Positions 8,775 to 18,837 of a stretch of 64,000 nt of DNA are shown piece by piece. The translations under genes and the position numbers were made by a program. The notes below the pieces were generated by a model that saw only the letters and a program-made list of their open reading frames with translations, made no database searches and was not told the origin of the DNA. The stretch is taken from positions 72,001-136,000 of the forward strand of contig NC_090144.1 of the NCBI RefSeq assembly GCF_017916325.1, read 5' to 3'. The stretch comes from Leishmania martiniquensis (lineage: Eukaryota > Euglenozoa > Kinetoplastea > Trypanosomatida > Trypanosomatidae). The first letter of the stretch is position 1, and each line of letters begins with the position of its first letter.

Positions 8775-10307
8775 ATGTGTATTGTGGCCCTCATCACGCG
8801 CTACTGCGAGCGCTTCCCGTTTATTTTGATAGGCAATCGTGATGAAGACCTGGCACGGGCAACTGCCGGTCTCGGACTGGACTTCTCCACGGGGCTTCTG
8901 TGGGCGGTGGATCAGCGGGCTGGGGGGTCGTGGATGGGCATCGAGCCGCGTAGCGGGCGGTTCGCTATTCTTACCAATTGCCGGCGCCCGCCAGCCGCAC
9001 CGCTGACCCTCCCTTCAGAGAGACGCGAGGGCGATCAATTTGGCGAGGGTGAGAGAGACGGCCAGGCTCACCGCGCAAAGCTTTTCCCCACAGCCGCAAC
9101 GTGGCGCGGGGCTGCACCGCTCTCGCACATTCGTGCGCACACCACCGTAGTGCCGGTGCGTGCCACGTCGACCGCACTGGCAACGGCAGCAACGGCAACT
9201 GGAAGGAGGTCCCGCACCCAAGGCAGCGAGACGGTGAATAGAGTGACACTCGCCTACGATCCACCGACTTCACGCGGAGTGGTCATCAAAGACTTTCTGC
9301 AAATGGGCGTCCTGCCAGGTGACGCCGCGCGGCTGCCAATGGGCAACAGGAGCAATGGGGGCACTGACGCAGCTCTTGCGAAGAACGATGACCTTGTCGC
9401 GGCACTGCCTGCTGTCCTGCGAGCGCCTCCCTACTACGCTGGCTTCAACCTTCTCTCGTGTGACGACCTGCGTCGGGGCGGTGGTGCCAGCGAGCGAGGC
9501 GGAGTCGATGCCGCCACACCAGAGCATGAGCGGAGCGCTTCTGACGACACCAGCGCTGCCGCACCGGAGATCCTGTATACAACAAACAGGTACGCTGCTG
9601 AACATCGACGCCCTATTGCGCCGGGCCAGGTGCACTGCTTGCAGAACAGCTATTTGGACAACACGCGCGGTGAGCCCATTACAGCCCGACTTGGGCAGCT
9701 CTTTACGGACGCACTGCACCTTGTGATCGATCCCATCGCAGCGGCGCAGCCCCCCTCCTTAGTGGCGGCTCTGCCCCCGGCCGTGGTAGCGGAGATCGCA
9801 ACGGCGCTAGCAGATGCCTGCTTGTGCGATCGCTGCGGCTTCGATTTGCTCGAGGCAGAAAAGATGCCATCCGCAGCGCTGGAGGCGGAGGCCCTGCGCA
9901 TGCAGCTGGACTCGAACAACCCCCTTCTCGGCTTTACCGATGAGGAATTGCATGAATACTTTAGCAGCGGCACCGTCGGCGAAGGCGGCAGCGCTTCGAT
10001 CCGATTTTGCGATGGCGGCGCGGCGATGCGCGAAGCGTACTTTCAGTCGAGCATCTTCAAGGTGCCTTTTCGCGGCTATGGCACGCGGGTGCAGTCAATG
10101 GTGTTGGTCGAGCGAGCGGCAGCTGCGCCGTCGACCTGTCTTAGCAAGGCGCCGTCTATTGGCACCACCACAGTAATCCACTTCTATCAGCGAGAGGTGT
10201 CGTATGACGCGACAACGCAGATGGTGGCGGGGAAGCCATGGATTGCCTATCGTATTCTCCATGACGGCAGCTGCGTACTCGATTCCTGCCAGGCAACAGC
10301 ACCGTAG
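8775..10307 (+). CDS. TANGO2: TANGO2 / NRDE-family protein
   Basis: A 510-residue protein that begins MCIVAL and has the family-defining NRDE motif at about residues 21-24, followed by a GGSWMGIE-type segment and a TNCRRPP segment, as in TANGO2 proteins (MC.. start, NRDE, G.TWLG, TN.R). Mid-protein HCLQNSYLDN resembles the family's SN..LD motif, and the C-terminus has the typical short strands (QSMVLVER, VIHFYQREV). Animal TANGO2 is about 280 residues, so this protein is nearly twice as long, with insertions after the N-terminal domain (about 75-150) and between 190 and 270. TANGO2 is linked to Golgi/ER organisation, mitochondria and haem trafficking in other eukaryotes; the role here is inferred from homology only. 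The start is fixed by the conserved MCI at the extreme N-terminus. Confidence 0.85.
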   Translation: MCIVALITRYCERFPFILIGNRDEDLARATAGLGLDFSTGLLWAVDQRAGGSWMGIEPRSGRFAILTNCRRPPAAPLTLPSERREGDQFGEGERDGQAHRAKLFPTAATWRGAAPLSHIRAHTTVVPVRATSTALATAATATGRRSRTQGSETVNRVTLAYDPPTSRGVVIKDFLQMGVLPGDAARLPMGNRSNGGTDAALAKNDDLVAALPAVLRAPPYYAGFNLLSCDDLRRGGGASERGGVDAATPEHERSASDDTSAAAPEILYTTNRYAAEHRRPIAPGQVHCLQNSYLDNTRGEPITARLGQLFTDALHLVIDPIAAAQPPSLVAALPPAVVAEIATALADACLCDRCGFDLLEAEKMPSAALEAEALRMQLDSNNPLLGFTDEELHEYFSSGTVGEGGSASIRFCDGGAAMREAYFQSSIFKVPFRGYGTRVQSMVLVERAAAAPSTCLSKAPSIGTTTVIHFYQREVSYDATTQMVAGKPWIAYRILHDGSCVLDSCQATAP

Positions 10308-10797
10308 CACATGCACACACAAGCTGATGTACATACTGAGAGTCCTCTTCTGCCGCGGCCATGGGCGTTCATGCACGGCCGCCTACATGTGTTCTGGAGG
10401 GCAGGCGCGGCGGGGGGGTCGAAGTGATGGCGACTCATGCAAGCACTGCGAAACGTGCGTGAGTAGGATGCACGGCAAAGGGGGAGTGGGATGGGAAAGA
10501 AGGGGAACTCCCCCCTGTCACTGATGCCCCCCCACCCGCGTAGCTCACCCTCTCACTCTTCCCAATGCATGCGCACCACACCGGCACTGAACCCGCTTTC
10601 CATCAGACATCCGCCGCCTCACCATTCGCCTTCCTCTTGCTTCTTCCCTGGCATGACGCCACACACACACACGTTTCCCACTCTCTTGCTCTCTCACAGT
10701 GCCCCCTCCCCTCCCCACACACACACACAAACACTTCTTTGATTGTGCACCTCCTCAGCTCATCGCGGCCTTCGCATTTGCGCTCGCGGCTCCGACA
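10308..10797. other. Intergenic region TANGO2-CFAP96
   Basis: About 0.5 kb that is increasingly C/T-rich towards its right end, with (CA)n runs at about 10660-10735. It holds the 3' UTR of the upstream gene and the acceptor tract of the next. No gene is seen. Confidence 0.6.
10690..10758 (+). promoter_or_regulatory. Polypyrimidine tract and SL acceptor for the CFAP96-like gene
   Basis: A C/T-rich and CA-rich tract ends with CTCCTCAG, with the AG at 10757-10758. This would give a 39-nt 5' UTR before the ATG at 10798 and supports that start over in-frame non-ATG codons upstream. Confidence 0.55.
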
Positions 10798-11718
10798 ATG
10801 TTTAGTCCGCCGGTGTACCTCTCCATCGGTGACGAGTACGACAAGCGCGAGGGATGCACATCCAAGGCATCGACGCAGCCGCCTTTCGTGGTCTCCACGA
10901 AACGTCACCCGCACATCTCCGATGCCACCTTCGACCCCCTCGTGTCGCTCTCCACCGGCGACCCGTACCGTTCGGTGGGCTTTACCGGTCCCTTTCGCCA
11001 GAGCCTGTCTCCGCGTGGCCAGACGGGGCAGGATAGCGGTGCCGCCGCCCCGCCGCCATTCCGCCCGGCCGGGGCGAGCAAGAAGAGCAGCGGCAAGGGC
11101 GACTACTACGGCACCTTTTGCGAGAAGGCCCCGATCCGCCACGAAACTGAGTTTCCGCCCATCAAGGCAGCCGCCGACTACAGGGCCGAGACAGCAGCGG
11201 CGAAGCGCAACTTCATCGTGAACCCGCCCAAGAAGGGGACCTATGGCTACCCCGGCCTCACGATCGCGCAAGCAGGCGAGGTCGAGTACGTGGCCGACCC
11301 ATACGAGGGCAAGATGCGCCGCGAGGCGCTGCAGAGCAAGTACGAAGCTGCGAAACACGTTGGGGCGCCCTTCCGCAACGCCGTCCACAGTGGAGGCTGC
11401 TTCGATGAGAGCGAGCATGGCGTGAGCCGCGTGTACAGCTTGACAAAGCCGCTTCCACCAAAGCGCACCCTGTCGTCGCAACAGAGGGTCTCTGGCACTG
11501 CTGCTCGCCGAAAGCCGTGGGTGCCTGGCGGCGCCCTTGTACCTGAGCTCATTAAACAACCCGAGTATCAGGAGGACCCGTACGACGTGAAAGAGAGGAG
11601 GGCGCGAGAGATGAGAATGAAGGAGAGCACCTACAAGCCGTGGATCCCGGCTGGAAGCGACCCGTATCGTTACATCTACACGAAGCCCATCGCATACGAC
11701 CCTCCGGCGGTTGTGTGA
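10798..11718 (+). CDS. CFAP96: CFAP96 (C4orf47/UPF0602)-like ciliary protein
   Basis: A 306-residue basic, Pro/Tyr-rich protein starting MFSPPVYLSIGDEY, which closely follows the opening of the C4orf47/UPF0602 family (F..P.Y.S.GD.Y). The DPY-type motif recurs (GDPYRS near 58, DPYEGK near 167, DPYDVK near 260, DPYRY near 290), and KPWVPGG and KPWIPAG occur in the C-terminal half, as in the family. CFAP96 is a cilium- and centrosome-associated protein in animals; in a flagellate, an axonemal or basal-body role is a reasonable inference. There is no signal peptide or TM segment. The length matches the family. Confidence 0.8.
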   Translation: MFSPPVYLSIGDEYDKREGCTSKASTQPPFVVSTKRHPHISDATFDPLVSLSTGDPYRSVGFTGPFRQSLSPRGQTGQDSGAAAPPPFRPAGASKKSSGKGDYYGTFCEKAPIRHETEFPPIKAAADYRAETAAAKRNFIVNPPKKGTYGYPGLTIAQAGEVEYVADPYEGKMRREALQSKYEAAKHVGAPFRNAVHSGGCFDESEHGVSRVYSLTKPLPPKRTLSSQQRVSGTAARRKPWVPGGALVPELIKQPEYQEDPYDVKERRAREMRMKESTYKPWIPAGSDPYRYIYTKPIAYDPPAVV

Positions 11719-13484
11719 CTTGGGCGTAGCACTCCCACCCCTTCACCTCTGCTCTCTCTCTACGAATGTGTCTGCGCCGATGTTGTGTCGCTGCGCAAGG
11801 GCGCTTCGAACAAAAGGTGGGCAGTAGCAGGGGGGCGCCTTATCTCTGCACGCACGCAACGAGCTCAAGTGTCGGTGCTGGCGCGCTGCCGTCTCCCTCC
11901 TGCTGAAAGGGGTGCGACAAGGATGACACTTGAATCCAGCAAGACGGTAGCAGAGGGGCAGGAAGAGCGTTGCGGCTGTACTCTGATGTGGTGTGTGCCT
12001 GTGTGTCTCTCTCTCGTGTTCTTGACTTCCCGCTCCGTCCTCTCCACTGTGTACTCTTCTCCCTTTCACACTCGATGAAATGTTTTTGTTCTCGTAGTCA
12101 TGTCCTCCTTTCCGTTTTTTTTTTTGCGCTGCTGCCGTTTGTTAGTCGACTGCTGTCGCTGGCGAGTAATTGGCGCTTCCTCCTCTCACTTCAGCTCAGT
12201 CCTAACTCACCCCTCTGTGTCTTTCCAGCTCGCTCGCTCTCATCCGTAGTGCAGCGTGGTAAGCCTCCATGTATCCAAGTGAAACAGTGCATCGATGTGA
12301 AGTATCTTTGGTGGCAGCGACAGTGGCTTCGGCGGATACCTGCGGTGCCTCGTCCCGCGACGGTGCGTCGGTGCGCTGTTGTTCGCTGTTGAGTCACCCT
12401 TCACTGTTTCTTCCTCGCTCGCTCTTGTACTCTTCTCCTCACTCGCCCGTCAGCCTCCGGACCTCTCTTTTTTTCTGCGATTGTCTTTGTGCGCGCGTCC
12501 TCTCTCAGTCGCTCTGCCTCACCACCACCACCTCATTCCCTACCCCTCCTCACCCTTCAGCGCAGAAACATGCACACTTATGCATCGTGCGCGTGTGCCC
12601 GTCTCCCTGCGGCTCTCAATGGGAACGCGGACCCGCTCGTTCACCCCCCTCAGCCGTCGTCGCTTCAGATGCGAACAAGGTGAAAAGATGCCGCTATCTC
12701 GAGACGCAACGAAGAGAGAGCGAAGAGACGCACAAGGGAAGTCAAAAAAGAACTTTGTTGGCGGCGTTGAGGGGCGCATGGGAAGAGGCGGCAATGCGTG
12801 CCTGCGTCTGTGCGTAAGTTTGTGTGTGTGGTTTGTGTGTAAGTGTGTCCGTCGGTTCGGGTGTGGGATAGCAGGCAACTGCGCATGCGGAACGACACCT
12901 TAAGAAAGACCGTCGTTTTCTGTGTAGCGTCTCTTGTGCGGAGACGTGAGCTCCTGCGGGTATGCGTGTGTGGAGGGGGTGCACTCTGCTGCCTCTCATG
13001 CCATGCTGCCGCACTCCCTTCTTCTGCAGTAGCCGTCGTCGCTAGCGTTGCCACCCGCAGTGACCTTACAGCCGCTGCTGGTGTGACTCTCCACTGCATC
13101 CCTCTCCACGCCTGTGCATGTGCCGCGCAAGAGCGGCCACGAAGGTTGCGCGACGTAAATGCAGACATGTACATAGATCACCCACACACCATTCGCTCTC
13201 CCTCTATTCCTCCGCAAAGAAGAAAAGAAGGGCGCTTAGTGGGGTAATACGCTGCACGAGCAGCGCCGACCCCATTCCATTCCCCTCCCCGCACACACAG
13301 ACACGCGCGCATACAGAGAGAGTGTGTGTGAGAAAGACGCCCAGGTTGTGAGCCGTAAAGAAGGAAATAGGGAAGACAGACTGTCAAAGGCGCCGACACT
13401 TGCGCACGCACCGCTTCTAACTTCCCCCCTCACACACACACATCGTTTCCACATTCCCATACAGACCAACGCCACGCGGCCGTC
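11719..13484. other. Long intergenic region CFAP96-VTC4
   Basis: 1.77 kb of pyrimidine-rich spacer on the + strand with T runs (12115-12125) and CA/TG microsatellite stretches. Several open frames of 60-180 codons exist on both strands but are low-complexity and unsupported. It probably consists of the CFAP96 3' UTR and the VTC4 5' processing region. Confidence 0.6.
13418..13464 (+). promoter_or_regulatory. Polypyrimidine tract and SL acceptor for VTC4
   Basis: A C/T-rich and (CA)n tract is followed by ATACAG with the AG at 13463-13464, leaving about 20 nt before the VTC4 ATG at 13485. Confidence 0.55.
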
Positions 13485-15917
13485 ATGCCGTACAGCAAAG
13501 CATGGCGTAGTGCCATGTACCCGGACTTCCGGGACCAGGGCGCCTACGTGGACTACAAGGCGACCAAGGACATCCTCCACCGGATGAAGGAAAACATCGC
13601 CAACCCGTCAACCCCAGACGAGCTCTACGCCTCTCTGCTAGAGCAGAAGATGCGAGTGTACGAGTGGTGCAAGTGCAAGCAGGCGGAGCTGCTGCAGGTG
13701 TCACTGCGCCTGTACGACTGCTCCAAGTATCTGACAGAGGAAGAGCTCCTAACGAACCGCAGCATCACCCTGTGCAACGTACCAAAGGGCACAGGTAAGC
13801 GCCTGCTGCCGCGCGAGGCGCGCCTCATAGCGGATGCGGTCGTGCACGAGCTGCTCCGCTTTGTCGAGTGCCGCAACCTCAACACGGACACCATCGAGCA
13901 CATCATCGGCCGAATGTACCGTTACGCGGTGCTGGGTCCGACCGGCGATCGCTGGAAGAACATCTACATCGAGTACGATTATGACCAAATCTCCGTCGAG
14001 GAGATCTTCTGCCTCCTCTCGCGCGTCTACGACTGCGTCAAGCAGACGGAAGCGCGCATATCTGCCAAGGAGAAGCTGAGCATCCCCTCCGGTGCCGAGG
14101 GCTCGCAGGTGTTTGACCGCCGCTCGGTCAAGTACTGGGTGCACCTGCAGGACCTCCCCTTTGTCATTGCACGCATCATCCCGCATCTGCCACTCAGCAC
14201 CTTCCAGGACACGTACGAGAAGAGCAAAGAAAAGGGGGTCCCGTTCCGGCTCTTCTCACCCATCAGCTCCGTCTACTACGACAACAACAAATTTCTGTTT
14301 TACCACCGCCGCCTAGAGCGCATTGAGGGGAGCACGCTGATCCGCATGCGGTGGTACTCGGACACGTACGCCGAGGACTGGAACGCGCTACAGGAGGACG
14401 ACAACGTGTTCATGGAAATCAAAGTGCATCACGAGGCGTGGAGCGGCGAGCGCAGTAACAAGCGCCGCTTCGCCATTAAAGAAAAAGAAGTGGACGCGTT
14501 CGTCCACGCGCAGCTGAGCCTGCTGCCGGCGGTGGAGAAGCTGAAGCGTAAAAACGCGAGCGAGGAGGAGTTGGACAAGTTCAAGTCCCTCGCAGCGGAG
14601 ATCCTCTCAAAGATACACGCCTACGACCTAAAGCCGGTTCTTCGCACGCAGTGCGGCCGCGCCGCCTTTCAACGCGGCGCCGACCAAACGGTGCGTGTGA
14701 GCATCGACACCGATCTGCGTATGTCTGCCGAAGACTTTGGGCTCGATCACCACTGGCGCTACACCGGCGGCGACGCGCCTGTCTCCCACTTTCCTTACGC
14801 GGTGGTGGAGGTGAAGCTGCAATGCGCAGAAAACGAGCGCATCGCACCGTGGATTGAAGAGCTGATGGGGTGCCGCTACATGGAGAGCGTCCCAAAGTTC
14901 AGCAAGTATGCACATGGAATCGCCTCCCTGTACGGGCACACCTCCTTCATCAACATGGTTCCCTACTGGATGCACCAACTCAACATCGACATACGCGCCT
15001 CGACAAAGCCGGAGGTGCATCTCTGGGACCCGACGGTGGGCCTGGCCGCCGGCTGCTTCGAGCGCACGGCCGACCGCGTGATCTTCGGTACAAATCCAGC
15101 TCTGACGCAGACGGTGGGCGCGTCGGAGGCCCAGTTTCTGCCTCGTACGGACTACGCCAAGATTTATCAGCGCGTTCTGCGCAGCCTCCAGCACAAGGCT
15201 GACAGCGGTACAGAGAGCTCGGCAAACACGTCAGCGGTAGTGGCGTCGAAGACGACCTCTTTCAGCGCGATGGACGGTGCTGCTGACGGCAAGCTCGTGA
15301 GGAGGCCATCAGGGGCGGTGCAGCCTGGCCTTTTCCCGGTAGTGCAGTACCCGGTGGATCGGCGCCATATGGCGTACACCATCTTCCATCTGTACCCCTA
15401 CACGGAAAGCGGTACAGAGTCGCTCTGCTACGACTCGAAGGACGGCAAGAACACCGCCGCGCAGGTGTTCCACGGCACCATACCGTGGCAGACAGGCAAG
15501 CGGATAAAGGTTCCGCAGAAGTACGACCCCAAAACACTGCTGACGTCCGAGCGGTACATGGTTAAGTGGATGCAACTCGCCACGCAGTTCGGCCTCCTGG
15601 GACTGGCCAGCATTCGCTTCGGCAAGGGGCTCTTTCTGCCACACGACATCGCCAATAGCTCACCGTTCTGGCAGGATAACTTCCATGTTCTGATGGGCGT
15701 TGTCATGGTTGTCATCGCCCTCCTCACGCTGGTGTATGCGTACGTCGGCTTCAAAGCACGCTCGCGACGTGTCTACGCCCGCCGCAAGATCCGCTACGAT
15801 GACGTGGTGGGCCCTACGTTGCTGACGTTCTTCCTAACGGTGAGCTTTGTCGTCATTGTCATGACTCACATCGCACGGCGTTACGGCCCAATGCTCACGG
15901 GGAGCGACTTGTTCTAG
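13485..15917 (+). CDS. VTC4: Vacuolar transporter chaperone 4, polyphosphate polymerase
   Basis: An 810-residue protein with the full VTC4 layout. An N-terminal SPX domain (about 1-190) senses inositol pyrophosphate/phosphate status. The catalytic tunnel domain (about 215-540) contains the arginines of LIRMRW (Arg287, Arg289) and the acidic/basic FMEIKVHHE segment. A linker follows, then three C-terminal membrane segments (about 700-720, 733-756, 775-797). VTC4 makes inorganic polyphosphate from ATP and translocates it into acidocalcisomes in trypanosomatids, normally with VTC1. Yeast Vtc4 is 721 residues; the extra length lies mainly between the tunnel domain and the membrane region. The first ATG after the acceptor begins the SPX domain directly (MPYSKAWRSAMYPDFRDQ), so the start is secure. 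Confidence 0.95.
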   Translation: MPYSKAWRSAMYPDFRDQGAYVDYKATKDILHRMKENIANPSTPDELYASLLEQKMRVYEWCKCKQAELLQVSLRLYDCSKYLTEEELLTNRSITLCNVPKGTGKRLLPREARLIADAVVHELLRFVECRNLNTDTIEHIIGRMYRYAVLGPTGDRWKNIYIEYDYDQISVEEIFCLLSRVYDCVKQTEARISAKEKLSIPSGAEGSQVFDRRSVKYWVHLQDLPFVIARIIPHLPLSTFQDTYEKSKEKGVPFRLFSPISSVYYDNNKFLFYHRRLERIEGSTLIRMRWYSDTYAEDWNALQEDDNVFMEIKVHHEAWSGERSNKRRFAIKEKEVDAFVHAQLSLLPAVEKLKRKNASEEELDKFKSLAAEILSKIHAYDLKPVLRTQCGRAAFQRGADQTVRVSIDTDLRMSAEDFGLDHHWRYTGGDAPVSHFPYAVVEVKLQCAENERIAPWIEELMGCRYMESVPKFSKYAHGIASLYGHTSFINMVPYWMHQLNIDIRASTKPEVHLWDPTVGLAAGCFERTADRVIFGTNPALTQTVGASEAQFLPRTDYAKIYQRVLRSLQHKADSGTESSANTSAVVASKTTSFSAMDGAADGKLVRRPSGAVQPGLFPVVQYPVDRRHMAYTIFHLYPYTESGTESLCYDSKDGKNTAAQVFHGTIPWQTGKRIKVPQKYDPKTLLTSERYMVKWMQLATQFGLLGLASIRFGKGLFLPHDIANSSPFWQDNFHVLMGVVMVVIALLTLVYAYVGFKARSRRVYARRKIRYDDVVGPTLLTFFLTVSFVVIVMTHIARRYGPMLTGSDLF

Positions 15918-16635
15918 TGGAGGGCGTGCCTAGCTGTTGTTCTGGTCAGCGGACCTCCGCGCCACTGCGCCTAACCGACGGAAAGAAAGCAATGAGAACT
16001 GAACAAGAGGCTCAGCGTTGAGCGGCGCAGTCGCACATGCTCGTCGCCGGCCAACCCACCACCACCACCACCACACTGCGATTAGCCCTCTCCCTCACAC
16101 GTGCAATTGATTTCCCTCCCTTTCCTCCCTCTCGCCCTCCACGTGGCAGATCGCGGCGAAGGCTACGCGAATTAGGGCTCGCATACACGCATGTGTGTAT
16201 GCGTAGGAGGAGGAGGGGGGGCTGGTGAACGAGTGAGTGAGTGAGACAACGCGCACATAAACAGAGGACCTCACCGCGCTCTGCTCGCCAGAAACGCGGT
16301 ATTCTTAATGTTTCGCTGCGTTTTCGACTCTGATCCCCAAAAAGCTGTCGGCTCCCACCTTCCATCGCCAGCCCCTCCTCCTCCGCCTCCCCCCTCTCAG
16401 CGTGCCCTCGTTCACCGTAGAGAAGACAAAGCAGAAGGGCTCATCGCAGGCGCCGTCGTTGCCCACCGCGCACGCAACAATCCTCAGTCCTTCGCCGTGG
16501 CCCTCGTCCATCAAAGGCGTGCAATTCGAACGCGCATTCCCTTTGCGCCTTTCTGTCTCTGCCAGCGGCTTCTTGATCGCCGCTGGCGCTCCCACTCTTG
16601 GGCGTCGATAGTGCGCTCTCCATCGGCGTGCGTGG
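15918..16635. other. VTC4 3' flank before the dispersed repeat
   Basis: About 0.7 kb non-coding, with a (CCA)n-like stretch near 16057-16075 and purine-rich tracts. No gene is seen. Confidence 0.55.
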
Positions 16636-17717
16636 GACGCCGGGCTGACATTATCTCCGCCCTCCCCCCCCTCTTCTCCCCAAGCCAGCGAGATACGATG
16701 CCGTGCACTGCAACAGCTGTTGTACGGCGATCACCAGCCCACACTCCACATCAGAGGAATGCGAATGCTGAGCTTACGGGGCGCCCGGAGACGCCGCCCC
16801 CCCTGACGAGCAGCTCGCGGGGCACCGGCGCGTGTTGTGCACTCCTGCAAAGGCGGGCGGCTCTCAGTGACGGCACGGAGCGCAGGTGCTGTGGTGCATG
16901 CGACTGCGCTGGCAGTGTGGCCGATCCGGCGCTGCGCCCCATGCGCCGCTGTGGTCGTGCGCGCAGTGACGCGATGGCGCACGTCTCGCTTGCGCTGCAT
17001 CGGCCTCCGCCCTCTCTCTGGCTGCCCTCCGCTGCCCCCCCCCACGCCCTCCAGGGCGACAAGCGCTAAGCCGTCGGTGCGCCAGCATGGCGTATACTGC
17101 ATCCAAGCACGACATCTGGATGCCGTGAGCGCAGGAGCGGCAGACGAGCAAGGTGCGAAGAGGCACATACCAGTCAGCTATGCAGTGCATGGATGCGAAG
17201 CATGTGGCATCTTTTTTCGTCCGGCCGGGTGCACTGCGGCGGCGCAGGCGCCTGGAGCGTGGCGCGCGCCCGCCGAATCACACCACCGAGCCCTCCACAC
17301 TCCGGTGTGAGGATCCCCCGCAGCGCATAAAGGAATGCGGCGGCCCGAATCTGGCCGGCTTCGCGCTTGCGCACTTGCGGCGCGCGCTCAGTCCTACATC
17401 CTACTGCCCGCATGACAGAGGCCAGCACATCGGCCCTCGAGCAGGGCGCTGGACGCGGCCCGCCTGCATCCAGGAGTGCTGTCCACCCGAGTCTGACCGG
17501 CGCCGATCATGCAGCAGGTGCGCAAAGAAGAGGTTTGGAAAGGCAAACAGAGCCGGCGATGGCGCGTGGCGTGATTCGGCGGCAGACGGCTCGTCCGCGA
17601 TGGCCAGGATCCTGCGGCGGTACAGCAGGGAGGGGAGGGTGGGGGCAGGTGAGCTGCGGTGGCGCGCGTGGGCTGTGGCTGGCTTGCTCGTGGCGGTGGG
17701 GCCGGGGCACGCTGTGA
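16636..17717 (+). repeat. Dispersed 1.08 kb repeat, copy A (SIDER/DIRE-like candidate)
   Basis: This block is nearly identical to 62765-63848 in the same orientation. The visible differences are a C-run length change near 16798 versus 62925 and a few substitutions, for example near 17494 versus 63625. Both copies begin at GACGCCGGGCTGACA and end at GCACGCTGTGA, with unrelated flanks. Open frames inside (124, 157 and about 200 codons) have no recognisable domain. Leishmania intergenic regions carry degenerate retroposons (SIDER, DIRE), many placed in 3' UTRs where SIDER2 elements can destabilise mRNA. The assignment to that class is inference; the repeat itself is directly seen. It lies downstream of VTC4. 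Confidence 0.85.
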
Positions 17718-17835
17718 AGAGGTCTCTTGTTTCACTGCTGAAAAGTGTTTGGATGATGCGCTGCGCTGTTGCGCCTCTTTAGGAGTCGTCCTGTTTGGCT
17801 TCCACTCTTTCTGTGGAGGACTGCGTCGGCGTGTA

Positions 17836-17842
<7 letters not shown>

Positions 17843-17868
<26 letters not shown>
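17843..17868. repeat. (GT)n microsatellite
   Basis: An uninterrupted GT dinucleotide run of about 26 bp just right of dispersed repeat copy A. Confidence 0.95.
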
Positions 17869-18714
17869 TTGCGCGTGTGTGCGTCTCCGCCTTTTCAGTA
17901 GGGTTGACTTTCTGCGAGTCTCATTGTTGTCTGGCGCTTTGGCCTGGAGCATGGATATTCCCGTGCCCAATCCATACGTGGCAATCAAGATGGCACCAGC
18001 GGGCTGTCGGCTGCAGCAGCGCAGCTGTGACCAGCGGTGTCAGACGTGAGCGTATGTCAGCCCTCTGCAGCGTTATCTCCTTCCCTCCCTTCCTCCCTTA
18101 CCCATGCATCCCCGCCTTTCTCCATGATGGAGGTGTTGACACGATCCGTTTTAATCTGAAGGTGCTCTGGCGCGGCCGGTGGCTCTGTAAGGGCGGGGGG
18201 AGGGGGGAAGAGAGGCTTTCGCGAGTTGGAGGGCTGTTGGCTCTCTTTCATCCCCGACTCGTTTGCAGCGGGCGCGTCCACGCCCATGGTAGCGAGCAGC
18301 GAGCAGCATGCCGAACCGAAACTCGTGCTCCGATGTACGCACCTGGACCTCTGCTCGACCCTGATTGGACATGAGCTGAATGCCCCCACCCCTCTCTCAC
18401 CCTGCGTCGGCTTACTCCTCTCGGAGGACCTTTTTCGCTGGTGGACGAGCCAAGGTCACCTCGCACTGACGCTTACGGCTGTAAGGAGGAGGTCCATCTC
18501 CTCCTGCGCAAGAAGTGAAGAGGGCGGGCACCGTAGTGTGTTCGGTGCGCGCAAGTCATTCACAGCGTCGGTAGACTTGTAGCCTTCTCACAGGGAATAG
18601 ATCGGTGGCTGCGCTTCGTCTTCCTCTTTCCCCCCCCTATCAACACCTCCTCTCTCCGGCGGCGGAATCAGCCGCGACGCCTCAGTCTGTTGTGCACGCA
18701 GTGGCACACGCGCG

Positions 18715-18769
18715 CCCCCATCCCCCTCCCCTCGTCCTCCTCCTCCTTCCTTGATACACACACACACAG
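18715..18769 (+). promoter_or_regulatory. Polypyrimidine tract and SL acceptor for HslU
   Basis: A strong C/T tract (about 18715-18751) and (CA)n are followed by the first AG at 18768-18769, predicting a 68-nt 5' UTR to the ATG at 18838. Confidence 0.6.
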
Positions 18770-18837
18770 TCGTGCTATCCTCTTCCAAATATACACACAC
18801 GCCACGTCTGTGGTGCTTTTTGGGCTGCAGAGCGAGA

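Larger units (their letters stand above)
17718..18837. other. Intergenic region between the repeat and HslU
   Basis: About 1.1 kb with a (GT)n microsatellite at 17843-17868, GC-rich mixed sequence, and a C/T-rich tract before HslU. No gene with recognisable features is seen. Confidence 0.55.

Noticed and set aside
10603..11559. 318-codon - strand frame opposite the CFAP96-like gene
   Set aside because: It is a shadow of a well-supported + strand gene and has no motifs of its own.
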